In this document: piece after piece, positions 52,254 to 60,845 of the stretch | Position numbering within the stretch: the stretch's first letter is position 1 | How the letters are laid out: each line of letters opens with the position of its first letter | Origin: Anaerolineales bacterium | GTDB taxonomy: Bacteria; Chloroflexota; Anaerolineae; Anaerolineales; Villigracilaceae | Direction of reading: 5' to 3' | NCBI GenBank assembly: GCA_015075725.1 | Contig: JABTTV010000001.1 | Location: forward strand, 3,286,001-3,350,000 | DNA: 64,000 nucleotides | Translations under genes and position numbers: made by a program | Notes under the pieces: generated by a model | The model's input: only the letters and a program-made list of their open reading frames with translations | Told to the model about the DNA's origin: nothing | The model's database searches: none

Positions 52254-55200
52254 GCACGTTCTCCCTTTGACTGAATCTCGCTTGCCGATACCATATAACG
52301 GACTTCCACCTGCTCTTCGGGCTTCAACAACGCCGCAGGGTTTTGCACCTTGTACAACAGGGGCGTTTTGGACGCGTTCAACACCGCGTACAGATAATAC
52401 TCATCGCCAAACCGCTTCGCCTTGAACCATTCGTTCTGAGTCAGTGCCACCGCGCCGATCTCCGCTCTGGCTTTCACTTCGATGTAGCGCTTATGCCCAT
52501 CGGGCGAAGTCGAGCGCACATCGAAGCCCAAATTCTCCTTCGACACATCCTCAGGCGTCCAGCCCTGTTCGCGTTCATGCTGCATGGTCATATCCATTCC
52601 AATTTTCTCGATGTCTGCGTCATTCACCATTGTCGCATCAATTTCAGGCACAATTCTTGCCATCCCAATAAAGCGCGGCGACCCAATCGATAAACTACGT
52701 TCCTGTTGTAAGCCTGTTCGTAATTCCTGCAAAGCGTGCTCATAACTGGCTTTCTGATCTTCCTTCGGTTTGATGAAACGCTCTACATTCTCGCCCATGT
52801 CGCGTCTGCTGTACAAACCAATCAAATCGCCATCCAGTTTCAGAATCAAATGCTCCAACGAGCGTACCCCATACTTTTCCTTGATCGCCGCCTGCCGTTC
52901 ACGTTCTGTCAGCAAAGTAGCTTTATATTTCTCCAACTCAGGCAATAACACGCTAAAGGCTTTTTTCTTGAGCGCTTCGACATCCACATTTTCTTCATTA
53001 TCGCCGCCCTCTTTTAGATCCCAAAGGACGGCCGGGTTGACGGCAGCGATTTCACCAGAGTTTATATCATTGAACAGGGCAAATAAACGTGTGCCTGTGA
53101 CATGCCCGCGCCCGTCTAAAATCTCACCCTGATAAAACAATAGAATGCCATCCATCTTGCCATCGGGATCAGTAAAAACCGCGCCTTGCGAAAGTGTATC
53201 CGCCAGATTGCGTTCCACCCAGATCATCAAGGCTTCGAACAGCGGGTCTCCAAATGAGATGAATTCCGCCTGCGAAATCCGCATGGCAGATTCCTTGTCA
53301 AACGTTGCCAGCGGGTAACGCCGCTGCAGGCTTCCGAACTGCCGTCGGAACGTTTCCTCCTCCGCGATATTCTTCAACTGAAAGGGGACCGAGTCAATGC
53401 TCAGGAACGAGCCGGGCGGGAATTCCTTCATACTCTTTTTCGTCCATTTGCCTTCCAGGACCTCGAACGCCCGTTTGAAGAACGCTTCGGTATATTCGGG
53501 AATCAAGCGATACTCACGCGCCTGGTCTGCCTTTTCCTTGATGCGCGTGTAATCAATGTAGCGCGTGGCAAGGCTCTCGCCAAGGTTATCCCGTACGCGC
53601 TGGATGTATTCCCTGTCAACGGTGATGTTGATCTCTTTCAATATCTCATCCATATTGCGCGCGCCCGCCGCCGCTTCCACCATGATCTGAGCCAGTCCCT
53701 TACCTTGCACAATATCGCCCAACACATCAAAGACTTTATCCGAACCAAGCGCTTCCTTGATTTCGGTGATCTTGTCGAACAAGGCTTTCATCACGCGCCC
53801 TTCACGCGTATCTTCAGCAACCAGATTGAAAATGAAAACTTCGCGTGTCTGCCCGTAGCGGTGGATACGCCCCATGCGCTGTTCAAGTCGGTTTGGGTTC
53901 CACGGCAGGTCATAGTTGATCATCAGGTTGCAGAATTGCAGGTTAATACCTTCGCCCGCCGCTTCGGTGGCGATCATCACCTGTGCTTCGTTCTTGAACG
54001 TCCGCTCGGCATTGATACGTTCTTCCAATCGCATCCCGCCGTGAATGGTGCAAACCGTGTAGCCCCATTTTTCTTTGATGTGCTTTTCAAGGTGGGTGAG
54101 TGTATCGCGCGATTCGGTGAAAATCAAAATCTTCGCGCCAGGGTGTTGCTGGTCAAGTCTTGTCAATGAATCTTTGAAATGCCGTAACTTGGCTTCGCTC
54201 TCCGAGTCTACAATGGCTTTCGCCTTGCGAATTAAATCCTTGAGCGTTTCGATCTCTGCCCGCAGTTCATCCTGATTTTCTGCCACACTGAGCGTCTCCC
54301 AAACTTCTTCCTGGGCCCAGCGGGTCTGCTCGTCTTCATCTTCTTCATCGTCGTTCGGGTTGTAGGCTGTGTACCCGTTACGGTTGTTCTGCGTGGCACC
54401 TTCCAGTAATTCATCCAAACGCTTCTTTCTGCGTTCCAATGATTTCAACAGCGCAAATGTGCTTGATGCAAGACGTCTTTGCAAGATGACCAATGCAAAG
54501 GCGATGTTGCGACGCTTATCCTGTTTGGTCAACGCCTTGTTATATTGCTCGTTCACGTACTTCGAGAGAGCGTTGTATAAGTCAACTTCCTTCGGGCTTT
54601 CAATTCCCAACCTGAACGCCACCGTATCCACGTAGCGGGGCAGGAATAATGGCTTGCCTTCAAAGTCTTTCAGATCTTCCTTTACTCTGCGAATGAACAG
54701 CGGGTTTTCCTGGTTGCGAATGGACTCAGCCACCATGTCTGTGGTCGCAAAGAATCCAGGTTCCAACAAATCCAAAAACAGTCTAAAATTCTCGGGGTCG
54801 CCGCGGTGGGGAGTAGCGGTCAGGAATAATAAATTCGTGCTGATGTCCGAAAGCACTTCGCCCAGCTTGTAACGTCCCGTCTTATCCAACTTCTCCCCAT
54901 ATCGATACGCAGACATCTTGTGTGCTTCGTCCACGATGATCAAGTCAAAGCGGGAAGAAGCCAGAGTTGCCGCCACATCGTCCTGCTTGGCAAAGTCAAT
55001 CGAAGCAATCAACTGGTTTTCACGTGTCCAAATATTTTGCCCATAGGAAGCATCCATCAGTGCACGTCCGACGGTGACGAAATGTTCTTCGAACCGCTCG
55101 TGCATTTCGCGTGCCCATTGCGGTTTCAAGTGTCCTGGTGCAATAATCAACACACGTTTGACCAGATTGCGAAGTTTCAACTCCTTGATGATCAATCCCG

Positions 55201-55597
55201 CCATAATGGTCTTGCCTGCCCCAGGGTCATCTGCAATCAAAAATCGGATGCGTGGCAACTGCAACACAAACCCATACACCGCTTCGATCTGATGGGGAAG
55301 CGGGTCAACCTTGCATGTATTCATCGCCAACAGCGGGTCATATAGCGAAGCATACCGATACCGTTTGGCTTCGACTGAAAGAAATACACTGCGCGGTTCC
55401 GCACGAAATAATTCGACTGCATTTTCTTGCATCGCTTGCAAGTCAACTGCCTTGATCAATCCATCCCAATACTGTCGTGAGTTTACAAGCGTCCCAGCCA
55501 AACGGACATAATCCCCTTGTTCTTCAAGGAGAATAACTTCTATCGGTTCGGGCCACTGTGAGCCGCGCAAGATACTTCCACGTTTTATATTCGTCAT
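52250..55597 (-). CDS. SNF2-family helicase with C-terminal DUF3883-like domain
   Basis: The 1115-residue protein has Walker A DDPGAGKTIMAGLIIKEL (about 122-139), a DEAH box (IIVDEAHKMSA, about 222-232) and motif III LTATPHRGDP (about 257). In the second RecA lobe it has INYDLPWNPNRLEQRMGRIHR (about 560). The C-terminal ~115 residues (GFDVRSTSPDGHKRYIEVKAR) match the DUF3883/NOV_C nuclease-like domain. ATG 55597 follows AAGGAAAC; a longer frame to 55672 lacks support. It is the first gene of the island operon and resembles DrmD of class 1 DISARM. Confidence 0.85.
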   Translation of the reverse strand: MTNIKRGSILRGSQWPEPIEVILLEEQGDYVRLAGTLVNSRQYWDGLIKAVDLQAMQENAVELFRAEPRSVFLSVEAKRYRYASLYDPLLAMNTCKVDPLPHQIEAVYGFVLQLPRIRFLIADDPGAGKTIMAGLIIKELKLRNLVKRVLIIAPGHLKPQWAREMHERFEEHFVTVGRALMDASYGQNIWTRENQLIASIDFAKQDDVAATLASSRFDLIIVDEAHKMSAYRYGEKLDKTGRYKLGEVLSDISTNLLFLTATPHRGDPENFRLFLDLLEPGFFATTDMVAESIRNQENPLFIRRVKEDLKDFEGKPLFLPRYVDTVAFRLGIESPKEVDLYNALSKYVNEQYNKALTKQDKRRNIAFALVILQRRLASSTFALLKSLERRKKRLDELLEGATQNNRNGYTAYNPNDDEEDEDEQTRWAQEEVWETLSVAENQDELRAEIETLKDLIRKAKAIVDSESEAKLRHFKDSLTRLDQQHPGAKILIFTESRDTLTHLEKHIKEKWGYTVCTIHGGMRLEERINAERTFKNEAQVMIATEAAGEGINLQFCNLMINYDLPWNPNRLEQRMGRIHRYGQTREVFIFNLVAEDTREGRVMKALFDKITEIKEALGSDKVFDVLGDIVQGKGLAQIMVEAAAGARNMDEILKEINITVDREYIQRVRDNLGESLATRYIDYTRIKEKADQAREYRLIPEYTEAFFKRAFEVLEGKWTKKSMKEFPPGSFLSIDSVPFQLKNIAEEETFRRQFGSLQRRYPLATFDKESAMRISQAEFISFGDPLFEALMIWVERNLADTLSQGAVFTDPDGKMDGILLFYQGEILDGRGHVTGTRLFALFNDINSGEIAAVNPAVLWDLKEGGDNEENVDVEALKKKAFSVLLPELEKYKATLLTERERQAAIKEKYGVRSLEHLILKLDGDLIGLYSRRDMGENVERFIKPKEDQKASYEHALQELRTGLQQERSLSIGSPRFIGMARIVPEIDATMVNDADIEKIGMDMTMQHEREQGWTPEDVSKENLGFDVRSTSPDGHKRYIEVKARAEIGAVALTQNEWFKAKRFGDEYYLYAVLNASKTPLLYKVQNPAALLKPEEQVEVRYMVSASEIQSKGERA

Positions 55598-55661
55598 GAA
55601 GTTTCCTTGCGAGGGTTCTCCCCGCATATTCTCCAATTCTACCCGACCCGTCCCAAAATAA

Positions 55662-56465
55662 TCATCCACCACCCGCAGGCAGGAACAGGATCGCCTTCAC
55701 GAGGGACTTGTCCACCTTTAAGGTACCGACGAAACCGGGCGCATCGGCGTGGGGGGAGAGGGCGACGATATAACTGCTGTCCGTTTCGTCGAGCAGGTAG
55801 ACCGTCTCGCTCACATTTCGTTCGGTCATGGGCGCGCCGAGGTTGCGCAGTAAGGCGGCGTTCTCCGGCGTGCATGAGAGGCGGATGCGCGAAGGGATGC
55901 CCATGCCGATCGGGTCGCGCGCGCCCATCATGCCGGCCGTGCCGTAGTAAAAGGCGGAATAATGATAGACCTGCGCGAGGAAGGTCAGGACGGCGGTCAT
56001 TGCCGCCTGCCCGTTGACGACCTGACGGATGACGTTATCCACCGGAAAGAGATAGACCCTGATGACCTGCATGGCGGGGAACAAATATCCCAGCGCAGAG
56101 GCGAAAAACCAGAACCACCACGACCTGAAAAAGGAATTCGAGGATGTCGTCAACCGCGCCCAGGCGTATAACAGACCGATGCCCGACAGCATCGAAACGA
56201 TATTGATGATCTCGAGAATGTAGATGTCGTTGATATTACGGGTGGCGATCAGAAGGGCGGGCAGGCTGGCGAATACGAATACCCCCGCCGTCTGGAGCAG
56301 GAAGATGATGCCGACTACCAGGTATTTCACTTTGAGGATCTGGTATTCCACAAGTCCGCGCCGCGCGAGGTTGAGATTGACGATCAACCCGCCGATGATG
56401 TAGGTGATGCCGAGCACGACGGCGCTGGCGGTGGCGAGATTTTGAATGAATTCGATCAGGTCCAT
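55662..56465 (-). CDS. Hypothetical polytopic membrane protein
   Basis: The 267-residue protein has about six TM segments in the first 175 residues (FIQNLATASAVVLGITYIIG...). A soluble C-terminal domain of about 80 residues follows (RIRLSCTPENAALLRNLGAP to the end). No family recognised. It lies 64 bases upstream of the helicase start, on the same strand, but no coupling is seen. Base composition is GC-rich like the host, unlike the island centre. Confidence 0.6.
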   Translation of the reverse strand: MDLIEFIQNLATASAVVLGITYIIGGLIVNLNLARRGLVEYQILKVKYLVVGIIFLLQTAGVFVFASLPALLIATRNINDIYILEIINIVSMLSGIGLLYAWARLTTSSNSFFRSWWFWFFASALGYLFPAMQVIRVYLFPVDNVIRQVVNGQAAMTAVLTFLAQVYHYSAFYYGTAGMMGARDPIGMGIPSRIRLSCTPENAALLRNLGAPMTERNVSETVYLLDETDSSYIVALSPHADAPGFVGTLKVDKSLVKAILFLPAGGG

Positions 56466-56720
56466 GAAAGGTCTTCCCTTGTCCTTGTTCCATCCTGCTG
56501 ACGAAGCCTGAAGATTCCGCGTTTCAGGTTGTTCGATTTTACCCGACCCTCACCTTGTCCAGTCAAGAATTAAACTGTCACATTTGAAGGGAGGGGGCGG
56601 CAATCGCCGCGAGATACAGTCAGCCGAATTTTCAAACCCCGAATGAAGGGTACGAATCGCCAGTTCACCCCCTTTCGTATAGGCATATCAACCCGCCTCG
56701 TTCGGGGCAGGGGCGAGGAA

Positions 56721-57644
56721 TCATTTCTTCGACTTCTTTTTGCGGGGGAATCCCCTCCATAAATTCTTTATGCGTTCCTGCGCAAGGTTGGTGAAGACCG
56801 GCTTGACGATGGGGATGACCACCGAGGAGACGAAAAACCCGAGGACGGCCACGCTCCATTCGCCGAGGGTGGACGCGCCGATGAAGGGTTTCAGCAGGAA
56901 GAGGAAGCGGTTGAAGGGCGGGCGGATGTATGCCAGCGTGATGCCCTTGCGCGGGTCCACGACCGTCCAGCGCACGGTTTCCTTGTCCAGATAAGGGAAG
57001 CGCTCCAAATTCGCCGCCATAGTGGCGGCATAGAAGGAATCCCTGGGGAAGTCCAGCAGTTCCACATCGACGGTGGGGCACAATCCCGATTCGCAAAACA
57101 TGCCCTCCAGCTCACCCCCGTCCGGAAGAAGGACGGAGAAATTCCCGTTCGCGTCCATGCCGAGCGGGGCGATGGTGACCTCGTTCAGCAGAAATCCCGC
57201 CGGGCGGCTGGTCACCACCCTTGGGGGCAGGTCCACCGGTTCATCGCCGCTTCCCGATACGATCTGCTCGCGCAGTTCGAGGGTGACATTGTCCACCATC
57301 CCCACCTGGACATGATACTGGTAGATGGATATGCTGATAGAGCTCGTGAAATAATACTGTGCGGTGTATAAATTTAAGAACGCCAGGAGCGCCAGGGGGA
57401 GGCCGCATCCGAAGGCCAGCAGGAGGATGACGATGACGACCCGGCCGAAGACTCCCGACCTCTTAAAGCGGTCGATGATCGAAGCCGCGAACAGATAGAA
57501 CAGCCAGGCCGCGGCGATGCTCCCCAGAAAGACGAGCCCCGCCAGATAGTTCGTGGCGAGCAAGCCGATCAGCGCGGCAAGGAAGAGCAGGAGCGCCGCG
57601 TAACTGACAAGCCTGCGCCAGGAGGGGACGACGTTGATTTCCAT
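56721..57644 (-). CDS. Hypothetical membrane protein with extracytoplasmic domain
   Basis: The 307-residue protein has TM segments near 12-32, 36-55 and 70-95, a large extracytoplasmic beta-rich region (about 100-240), then another TM near 250 and a basic tail. No family recognised. The ATG follows AAAGGAAC. The gap of 255 bases to the next gene downstream (56466-56720) holds no gene. Confidence 0.6.
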   Translation of the reverse strand: MEINVVPSWRRLVSYAALLLFLAALIGLLATNYLAGLVFLGSIAAAWLFYLFAASIIDRFKRSGVFGRVVIVILLLAFGCGLPLALLAFLNLYTAQYYFTSSISISIYQYHVQVGMVDNVTLELREQIVSGSGDEPVDLPPRVVTSRPAGFLLNEVTIAPLGMDANGNFSVLLPDGGELEGMFCESGLCPTVDVELLDFPRDSFYAATMAANLERFPYLDKETVRWTVVDPRKGITLAYIRPPFNRFLFLLKPFIGASTLGEWSVAVLGFFVSSVVIPIVKPVFTNLAQERIKNLWRGFPRKKKSKK

Positions 57645-57679
57645 GAGTTGTTCCTTTCACTGCCATATAACGCGTCATT

Positions 57680-57767
57680 TTGTCATTTCGCCGGGCGATA
57701 GCGGGGAGAAATCCCGGTTTGCGCAAACAGGATCTCTCGCGGCGCAAAGCGCCACTCGAAATGACAA
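57680..57767. repeat. 88-base inverted-repeat element
   Basis: Perfect 11-base ends TTGTCATTTCG (57680-57690) and CGAAATGACAA (57757-57767), with internal complementarity (GGAGAAATCC with GGATCTCTC, around TTTGCGCAAA). It is a folded, MITE-like dispersed repeat without a gene. It lies 35 bases upstream of the membrane gene start. Confidence 0.75.
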
Positions 57768-57872
57768 TTTCAAAACGCTCTCTTGAACGCGCCCCGGTCA
57801 TCCCGCCCGCTCGAACCGCCGCAATAATTCCATTATAGGAAGTTCAGCGCGCAATTCAAGCCCTTCCCCCGC

Positions 57873-57902
57873 AAAGCAAAACCCGCCGGTCTTTCCGGCG
57901 GG
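57873..57902 (-). terminator. Terminator of the 44-residue Lys-rich gene
   Basis: On the minus strand CCCGCCGG (57902-57895) pairs with CCGGCGGG (57889-57882), followed by TTTTGCTTTG. It begins 8 bases after the stop of the small gene at 57910. Confidence 0.8.
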
Positions 57903-57909
57903 CTACTGT

Positions 57910-58044
57910 TTAGGAGGAATGTTTTGTGAGCGTGATCGAAGTCTGGGGCTGTTTCTTCCCCTTCTTCAGTTTGCGCTTCTCCTTGATGTCGTGCCTGGGT
58001 TTCTTCTTTTTTTCCTTCTTTTCCTTGTCGCGGTTGTGACCCAT
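57910..58044 (-). CDS. 44-residue Lys-rich small protein
   Basis: A frame of 44 residues, MGHNRDKEKKEKKKKPRHDI then KEKRKLKKGKKQPQ and a Ser/Thr end. AAGGAG precedes the ATG with good spacing and an intrinsic terminator follows, so it looks like a real single-gene unit despite its length. Nearly half of the residues are Lys or Arg, suggesting nucleic-acid or ribosome binding; this is inference. Confidence 0.6.
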   Translation of the reverse strand: MGHNRDKEKKEKKKKPRHDIKEKRKLKKGKKQPQTSITLTKHSS

Positions 58045-58181
58045 GTTCTGCTCCTTTCGGAATAAATATTCAGGTCCTGCAGTTGAATCTTATAACATAT
58101 CGGCTTGAAAAACAACCCGGTTTGGCAGGGCACATGCGCAGATCGAGATCGAGACCCTTCCAAAGGAGTCTCCACACCGCC

Positions 58182-58679
58182 TCATTTCGGCTTGCGGGTA
58201 TAGGCTAACGCGAACCAGAGCAGAATCACCACAAGCGCCGCGAACGGAACCCAGGCAAGCAGGGCGCGCTGGAAGAGCACGCTTCGGAAGGGCGCTTCGG
58301 CGGCGGGGTTTGCGGCATACCATTTGCCGTCGTATTCCGAGGTCCCGTCCACGACGCCGTCGTAATAGACATAGCCCGTGTAGGGGTAGTAATGCAGTTC
58401 ATCGAAAGGCAGGTCCCTGGGCTTGTCGTCCACGAACTCGACGTACAGGCGCACGATCTGGTATCCCTGCCCGGCTTGGGCGGGCGGGGGAATCTCGCCC
58501 TGCGAGAAGTCGGCAAAGGCGAAGTAATCCCCGGTCAGCGCGGCCTGGGTCACATCGATCTCGCCGATGATGCCCGGTCCTTTGATGGCGATGTAATCGA
58601 ACCCGCCTTTGGCGAGGGCGGTATTGAAGAGCAGGATGGACGCGAGCGCGAGAAGCCCGGTCAATTGTTTGATGCGCAT
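58182..58679 (-). CDS. Secreted/anchored hypothetical protein
   Basis: The 165-residue protein has a signal peptide (MRIKQLTGLLALASILLFNTALA, cleavage near 23) and a C-terminal TM helix (about 140-160) with a Lys/Arg stop. The body between is aromatic-rich (LHYYPYTGYVYYDGVVDG). No family recognised. It is probably anchored at the extracytoplasmic face. Confidence 0.6.
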   Translation of the reverse strand: MRIKQLTGLLALASILLFNTALAKGGFDYIAIKGPGIIGEIDVTQAALTGDYFAFADFSQGEIPPPAQAGQGYQIVRLYVEFVDDKPRDLPFDELHYYPYTGYVYYDGVVDGTSEYDGKWYAANPAAEAPFRSVLFQRALLAWVPFAALVVILLWFALAYTRKPK

Positions 58680-58770
58680 GGAACTCTCCGTATGTAAGAT
58701 GGCTTGATTCTACCCACAACGCGGAGGATCGCTGTGACATAAGTCCGCATGGGATGCTTTCCCGCCTCTT

Positions 58771-59043
58771 TCATGACCTGGGCAGGTGTCCGCCCGCCTC
58801 AGCCTGGTCCAACACCTTTTGTATGGTGCGGATCAACTCGCGGGCGGCGCCCTCGCTCAACTCCACTGCGACCCGTGCGCCGAGTCCCTGCGACTCGTTG
58901 ACGAAGTCGATGTTGAGCGCGTGCTCGAAGGGCGCATCGAAGGGATGGTCATACGAGACGTTCGCCTGTTCCAGTTTGAACCAGCCGTTCACGCCCCTGC
59001 CGCTGCCGTTTATCTTTACCTTTTCGACGATCATGGTGCACAT
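58771..59043 (-). CDS. DUF6295-like protein
   Basis: The 90-residue protein matches DUF6295: MCTMIVEKVKINGSG at the start, then WFKLEQANVSYDHPF and HALNIDFVNESQGLGARVAVELS. Function not established. It lies 54 bases downstream of the dienelactone hydrolase gene, with a palindrome between them. Confidence 0.75.
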   Translation of the reverse strand: MCTMIVEKVKINGSGRGVNGWFKLEQANVSYDHPFDAPFEHALNIDFVNESQGLGARVAVELSEGAARELIRTIQKVLDQAEAGGHLPRS

Positions 59044-59059
59044 GGTTGCCTCCAGAAAC

Positions 59060-59093
59060 AGACCTGACAGGTTTTTGAAAACCTGTCAGGTCT
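59060..59093. repeat. Palindrome, ACCTGACAGGT family
   Basis: AGACCTGACAGGTTTT (59060-59075) pairs with AAAACCTGTCAGGTCT (59078-59093) with almost no loop. It lies between DUF6295 and dienelactone hydrolase genes. Lacks a T tract; REP-like. Confidence 0.8.
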
Positions 59094-59097
59094 TCGA

Positions 59098-59853
59098 TTA
59101 CGATAAATATCTCTCCAAAAACGCCCAGACCCTGCCCCAGCCGTCCATGGCTTGCGCCTGCCTGTACGAGGCGGTATGGTGATAGAAGAATCCGTGACCG
59201 GCGCCATCGTAGCGGTGGAACTCGTAGGTCTTGCCGTGCTTCTTCAACTCCGCTTCATGCTGGTCCACTTGCGCGGGCGTGGGGCTGGAGTCGTCGTTGC
59301 CGAACAAACCCAGGATGGGGCAGGGCAGGTCGCGGGTCAGTTCGTGAGGCGAGACCGGGGTTTTGGCGTTCAACGCATCGGGCGCCATGACGACGCGCCC
59401 GCCCCAGCAATCCACGACCGCATCGAATCCCTTCACGCGGCAGGCGGTGAGATAGGCATGTCTGCCGCCGGAGCAGGTGCCGAAGATGCCGACCCTGCCG
59501 TTCGAATACGCCAGCGCGCGGATGTATTTCATGCCGCCTTCGAGGTCGCCCACGGCGGAGTCATCCGCGATGCCGCCGTCCCCGCGGACCTTCGCCGCGA
59601 CATCCTCGGGCGTGCCGTGCCCCGCGCGGAAGTACAGGTTGGGCGTGATGACGATGTAGCCGCGCAGGGCGAACTTGAGCGTGGTTTCGCGGTACCACTG
59701 GTCCCAGCCGGGCATGTGATGCGCCAGCACCATGGCGGGGAAGGGTCCGTCGCCGAGCGGGCGCGCGAAGAAGGCGTTGATCGCATCGCCGTTCGCGCCG
59801 GTCATCGTGACGGTTTCCGCCATCAAGCCTTCGTATTGGTCGGTCGTATACAT
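59098..59853 (-). CDS. Dienelactone hydrolase family protein
   Basis: The 251-residue alpha/beta hydrolase has the Cys nucleophile elbow GTCSGGRHAYL (about 124-134), an Asp in GLFGNDDSSP (about 190), and the His in GAGHGFFYH (about 225). The triad of DLH enzymes is Cys-Asp-His, and all three are in place. Hydrolyses a lactone or ester; substrate not readable. ATG 59853 follows AAGGAGC. The next gene upstream is the divergent DtxR-type regulator. Confidence 0.88.
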   Translation of the reverse strand: MYTTDQYEGLMAETVTMTGANGDAINAFFARPLGDGPFPAMVLAHHMPGWDQWYRETTLKFALRGYIVITPNLYFRAGHGTPEDVAAKVRGDGGIADDSAVGDLEGGMKYIRALAYSNGRVGIFGTCSGGRHAYLTACRVKGFDAVVDCWGGRVVMAPDALNAKTPVSPHELTRDLPCPILGLFGNDDSSPTPAQVDQHEAELKKHGKTYEFHRYDGAGHGFFYHHTASYRQAQAMDGWGRVWAFLERYLS

Positions 59854-59958
59854 GGGGCGCTCCTTTGTTATCGGTGTTATTTCGAGTATAGCATGGTGAC
59901 ATGCAGGTGACGAACTTGTGACGGACGTCACTGACGGGGGCGAAGCGCTTCTGTCATA

Positions 59959-59974
59959 ATAAGGTCGACCTTAT
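59959..59974. promoter_or_regulatory. Palindromic operator of the DtxR-family regulator
   Basis: A perfect 16-base palindrome ATAAGGTCGACCTTAT, 21 bases before the regulator ATG. A related half site (ACCTTAT) overlaps the start codon. Its position suggests metal-dependent autoregulation. Confidence 0.6.
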
Positions 59975-59995
59975 GATTTTGAAAAGGAAAACCTT

Positions 59996-60652
59996 ATGAC
60001 CTTTCCCCAGTTGAGCGAAAGCACCGAGATGTACCTGAAAGCCATGGCGGAGCTTGGAAACCGCGACGTGGCGATCTCGAGCCTGGCGGCGCGGCTGAAC
60101 GTGACGAACGTTTCAGCCAACGAGATGATGCGCCGCCTCGGCGAACAGGGGTTGGTGAACCATGTGCCCTATAAGGGGGTCACGCTGACGAAGAAGGGGC
60201 GCGAGGCGGCCTCCAACGTCATCCGCAGGCAGAGGCTTTGGGAGTGTTTTCTGTACGACCATTTGCACATCGAATGGGCGAAGGTCTACGAACTTGCCTG
60301 CGCGCTCGAACACGCCACCGCGCCCGAAGTGACCGGGGCGCTGGCGGACTATTTGAACCATCCGCAGACCTGCCCGCGCGGCAATCCCATCCCCGATGAG
60401 AACGGCGTAACGATCCCCTTGAAGGGCAGGCGCCTGACCGAAATGAAACCGGGGGAGCAGACGACGGTGCTGGCGGTGGATGCGACCGCGACCGAGGTCC
60501 TCAAATATTTGCAGGACCGCGATCTTTTACCCGGCAGCGAGATCATCCTGATGGAAGCCGCGCCGCTTCAGGGTCCGCTCACCTTGAGCGTGGAGGGGAG
60601 GGAGGTTGTGTTGGGCTTATCTGCCGCGGAATTTGTGATCGTGAAATCGTAG
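59996..60652 (+). CDS. DtxR/MntR-family metal-dependent transcriptional regulator
   Basis: The 218-residue protein has an N-terminal winged helix (LSESTEMYLKAMAELGNRDVAISSLAARLNV..., about 5-65), a metal-binding/dimer domain (about 70-140) and a C-terminal FeoA/SH3-like domain (about 145-218). This is the IdeR/DtxR three-domain build. It is likely iron- or manganese-sensing; with feoA-feoB directly downstream, iron is favoured (inference). A palindrome lies at 59959-59974. Confidence 0.88.
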   Translation: MTFPQLSESTEMYLKAMAELGNRDVAISSLAARLNVTNVSANEMMRRLGEQGLVNHVPYKGVTLTKKGREAASNVIRRQRLWECFLYDHLHIEWAKVYELACALEHATAPEVTGALADYLNHPQTCPRGNPIPDENGVTIPLKGRRLTEMKPGEQTTVLAVDATATEVLKYLQDRDLLPGSEIILMEAAPLQGPLTLSVEGREVVLGLSAAEFVIVKS

Positions 60653-60738
60653 GGACGGGGTCTCCCCGCCCGTGAATGAGAAACTTGAATAAGAATCAGG
60701 GAACAGAGCCCTCAAGGTTTGCCGGCAACTTGGCTCAA

Positions 60739-60797
60739 GCCGCCGACCCCGGCGGCGTGCCACGAGTAAATCCTTCGCCAAGGACGGCGGAGGGAGC
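60739..60797 (+). promoter_or_regulatory. Structured GC-rich leader before feoA
   Basis: Contains GCCGCCG (60739-60745) with CGGCGGC (60750-60756), and TCCTTCGCCAAGGA (60771-60784). The motif CGCCAAGGACGGCGGAGGGA (60776-60795, continuing to 60797) matches 19 of 22 bases of one at 63692-63713. Both motifs lie 46-48 bases before a start codon. No known riboswitch family was recognised. Confidence 0.45.
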
Positions 60798-60845
60798 AGG
60801 TCCTCTACAAACAATTAGCGCACCCAATGGAAAGCTGACAACGCC

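Noticed and set aside
41087..55597. Complete DISARM or BREX system
   Set aside because: DrmA, DrmB and DrmC, and BREX genes such as brxL, pglZ and brxC, are not seen; only the SNF2 helicase and an adenine methyltransferase resemble class 1 DISARM parts.
60653..60845. Known riboswitch (SAM, cobalamin or Moco-type) before feoA
   Set aside because: Short words such as CCGGCAAC recall SAM aptamers, but the rest of the conserved core and the expected downstream gene type are missing.
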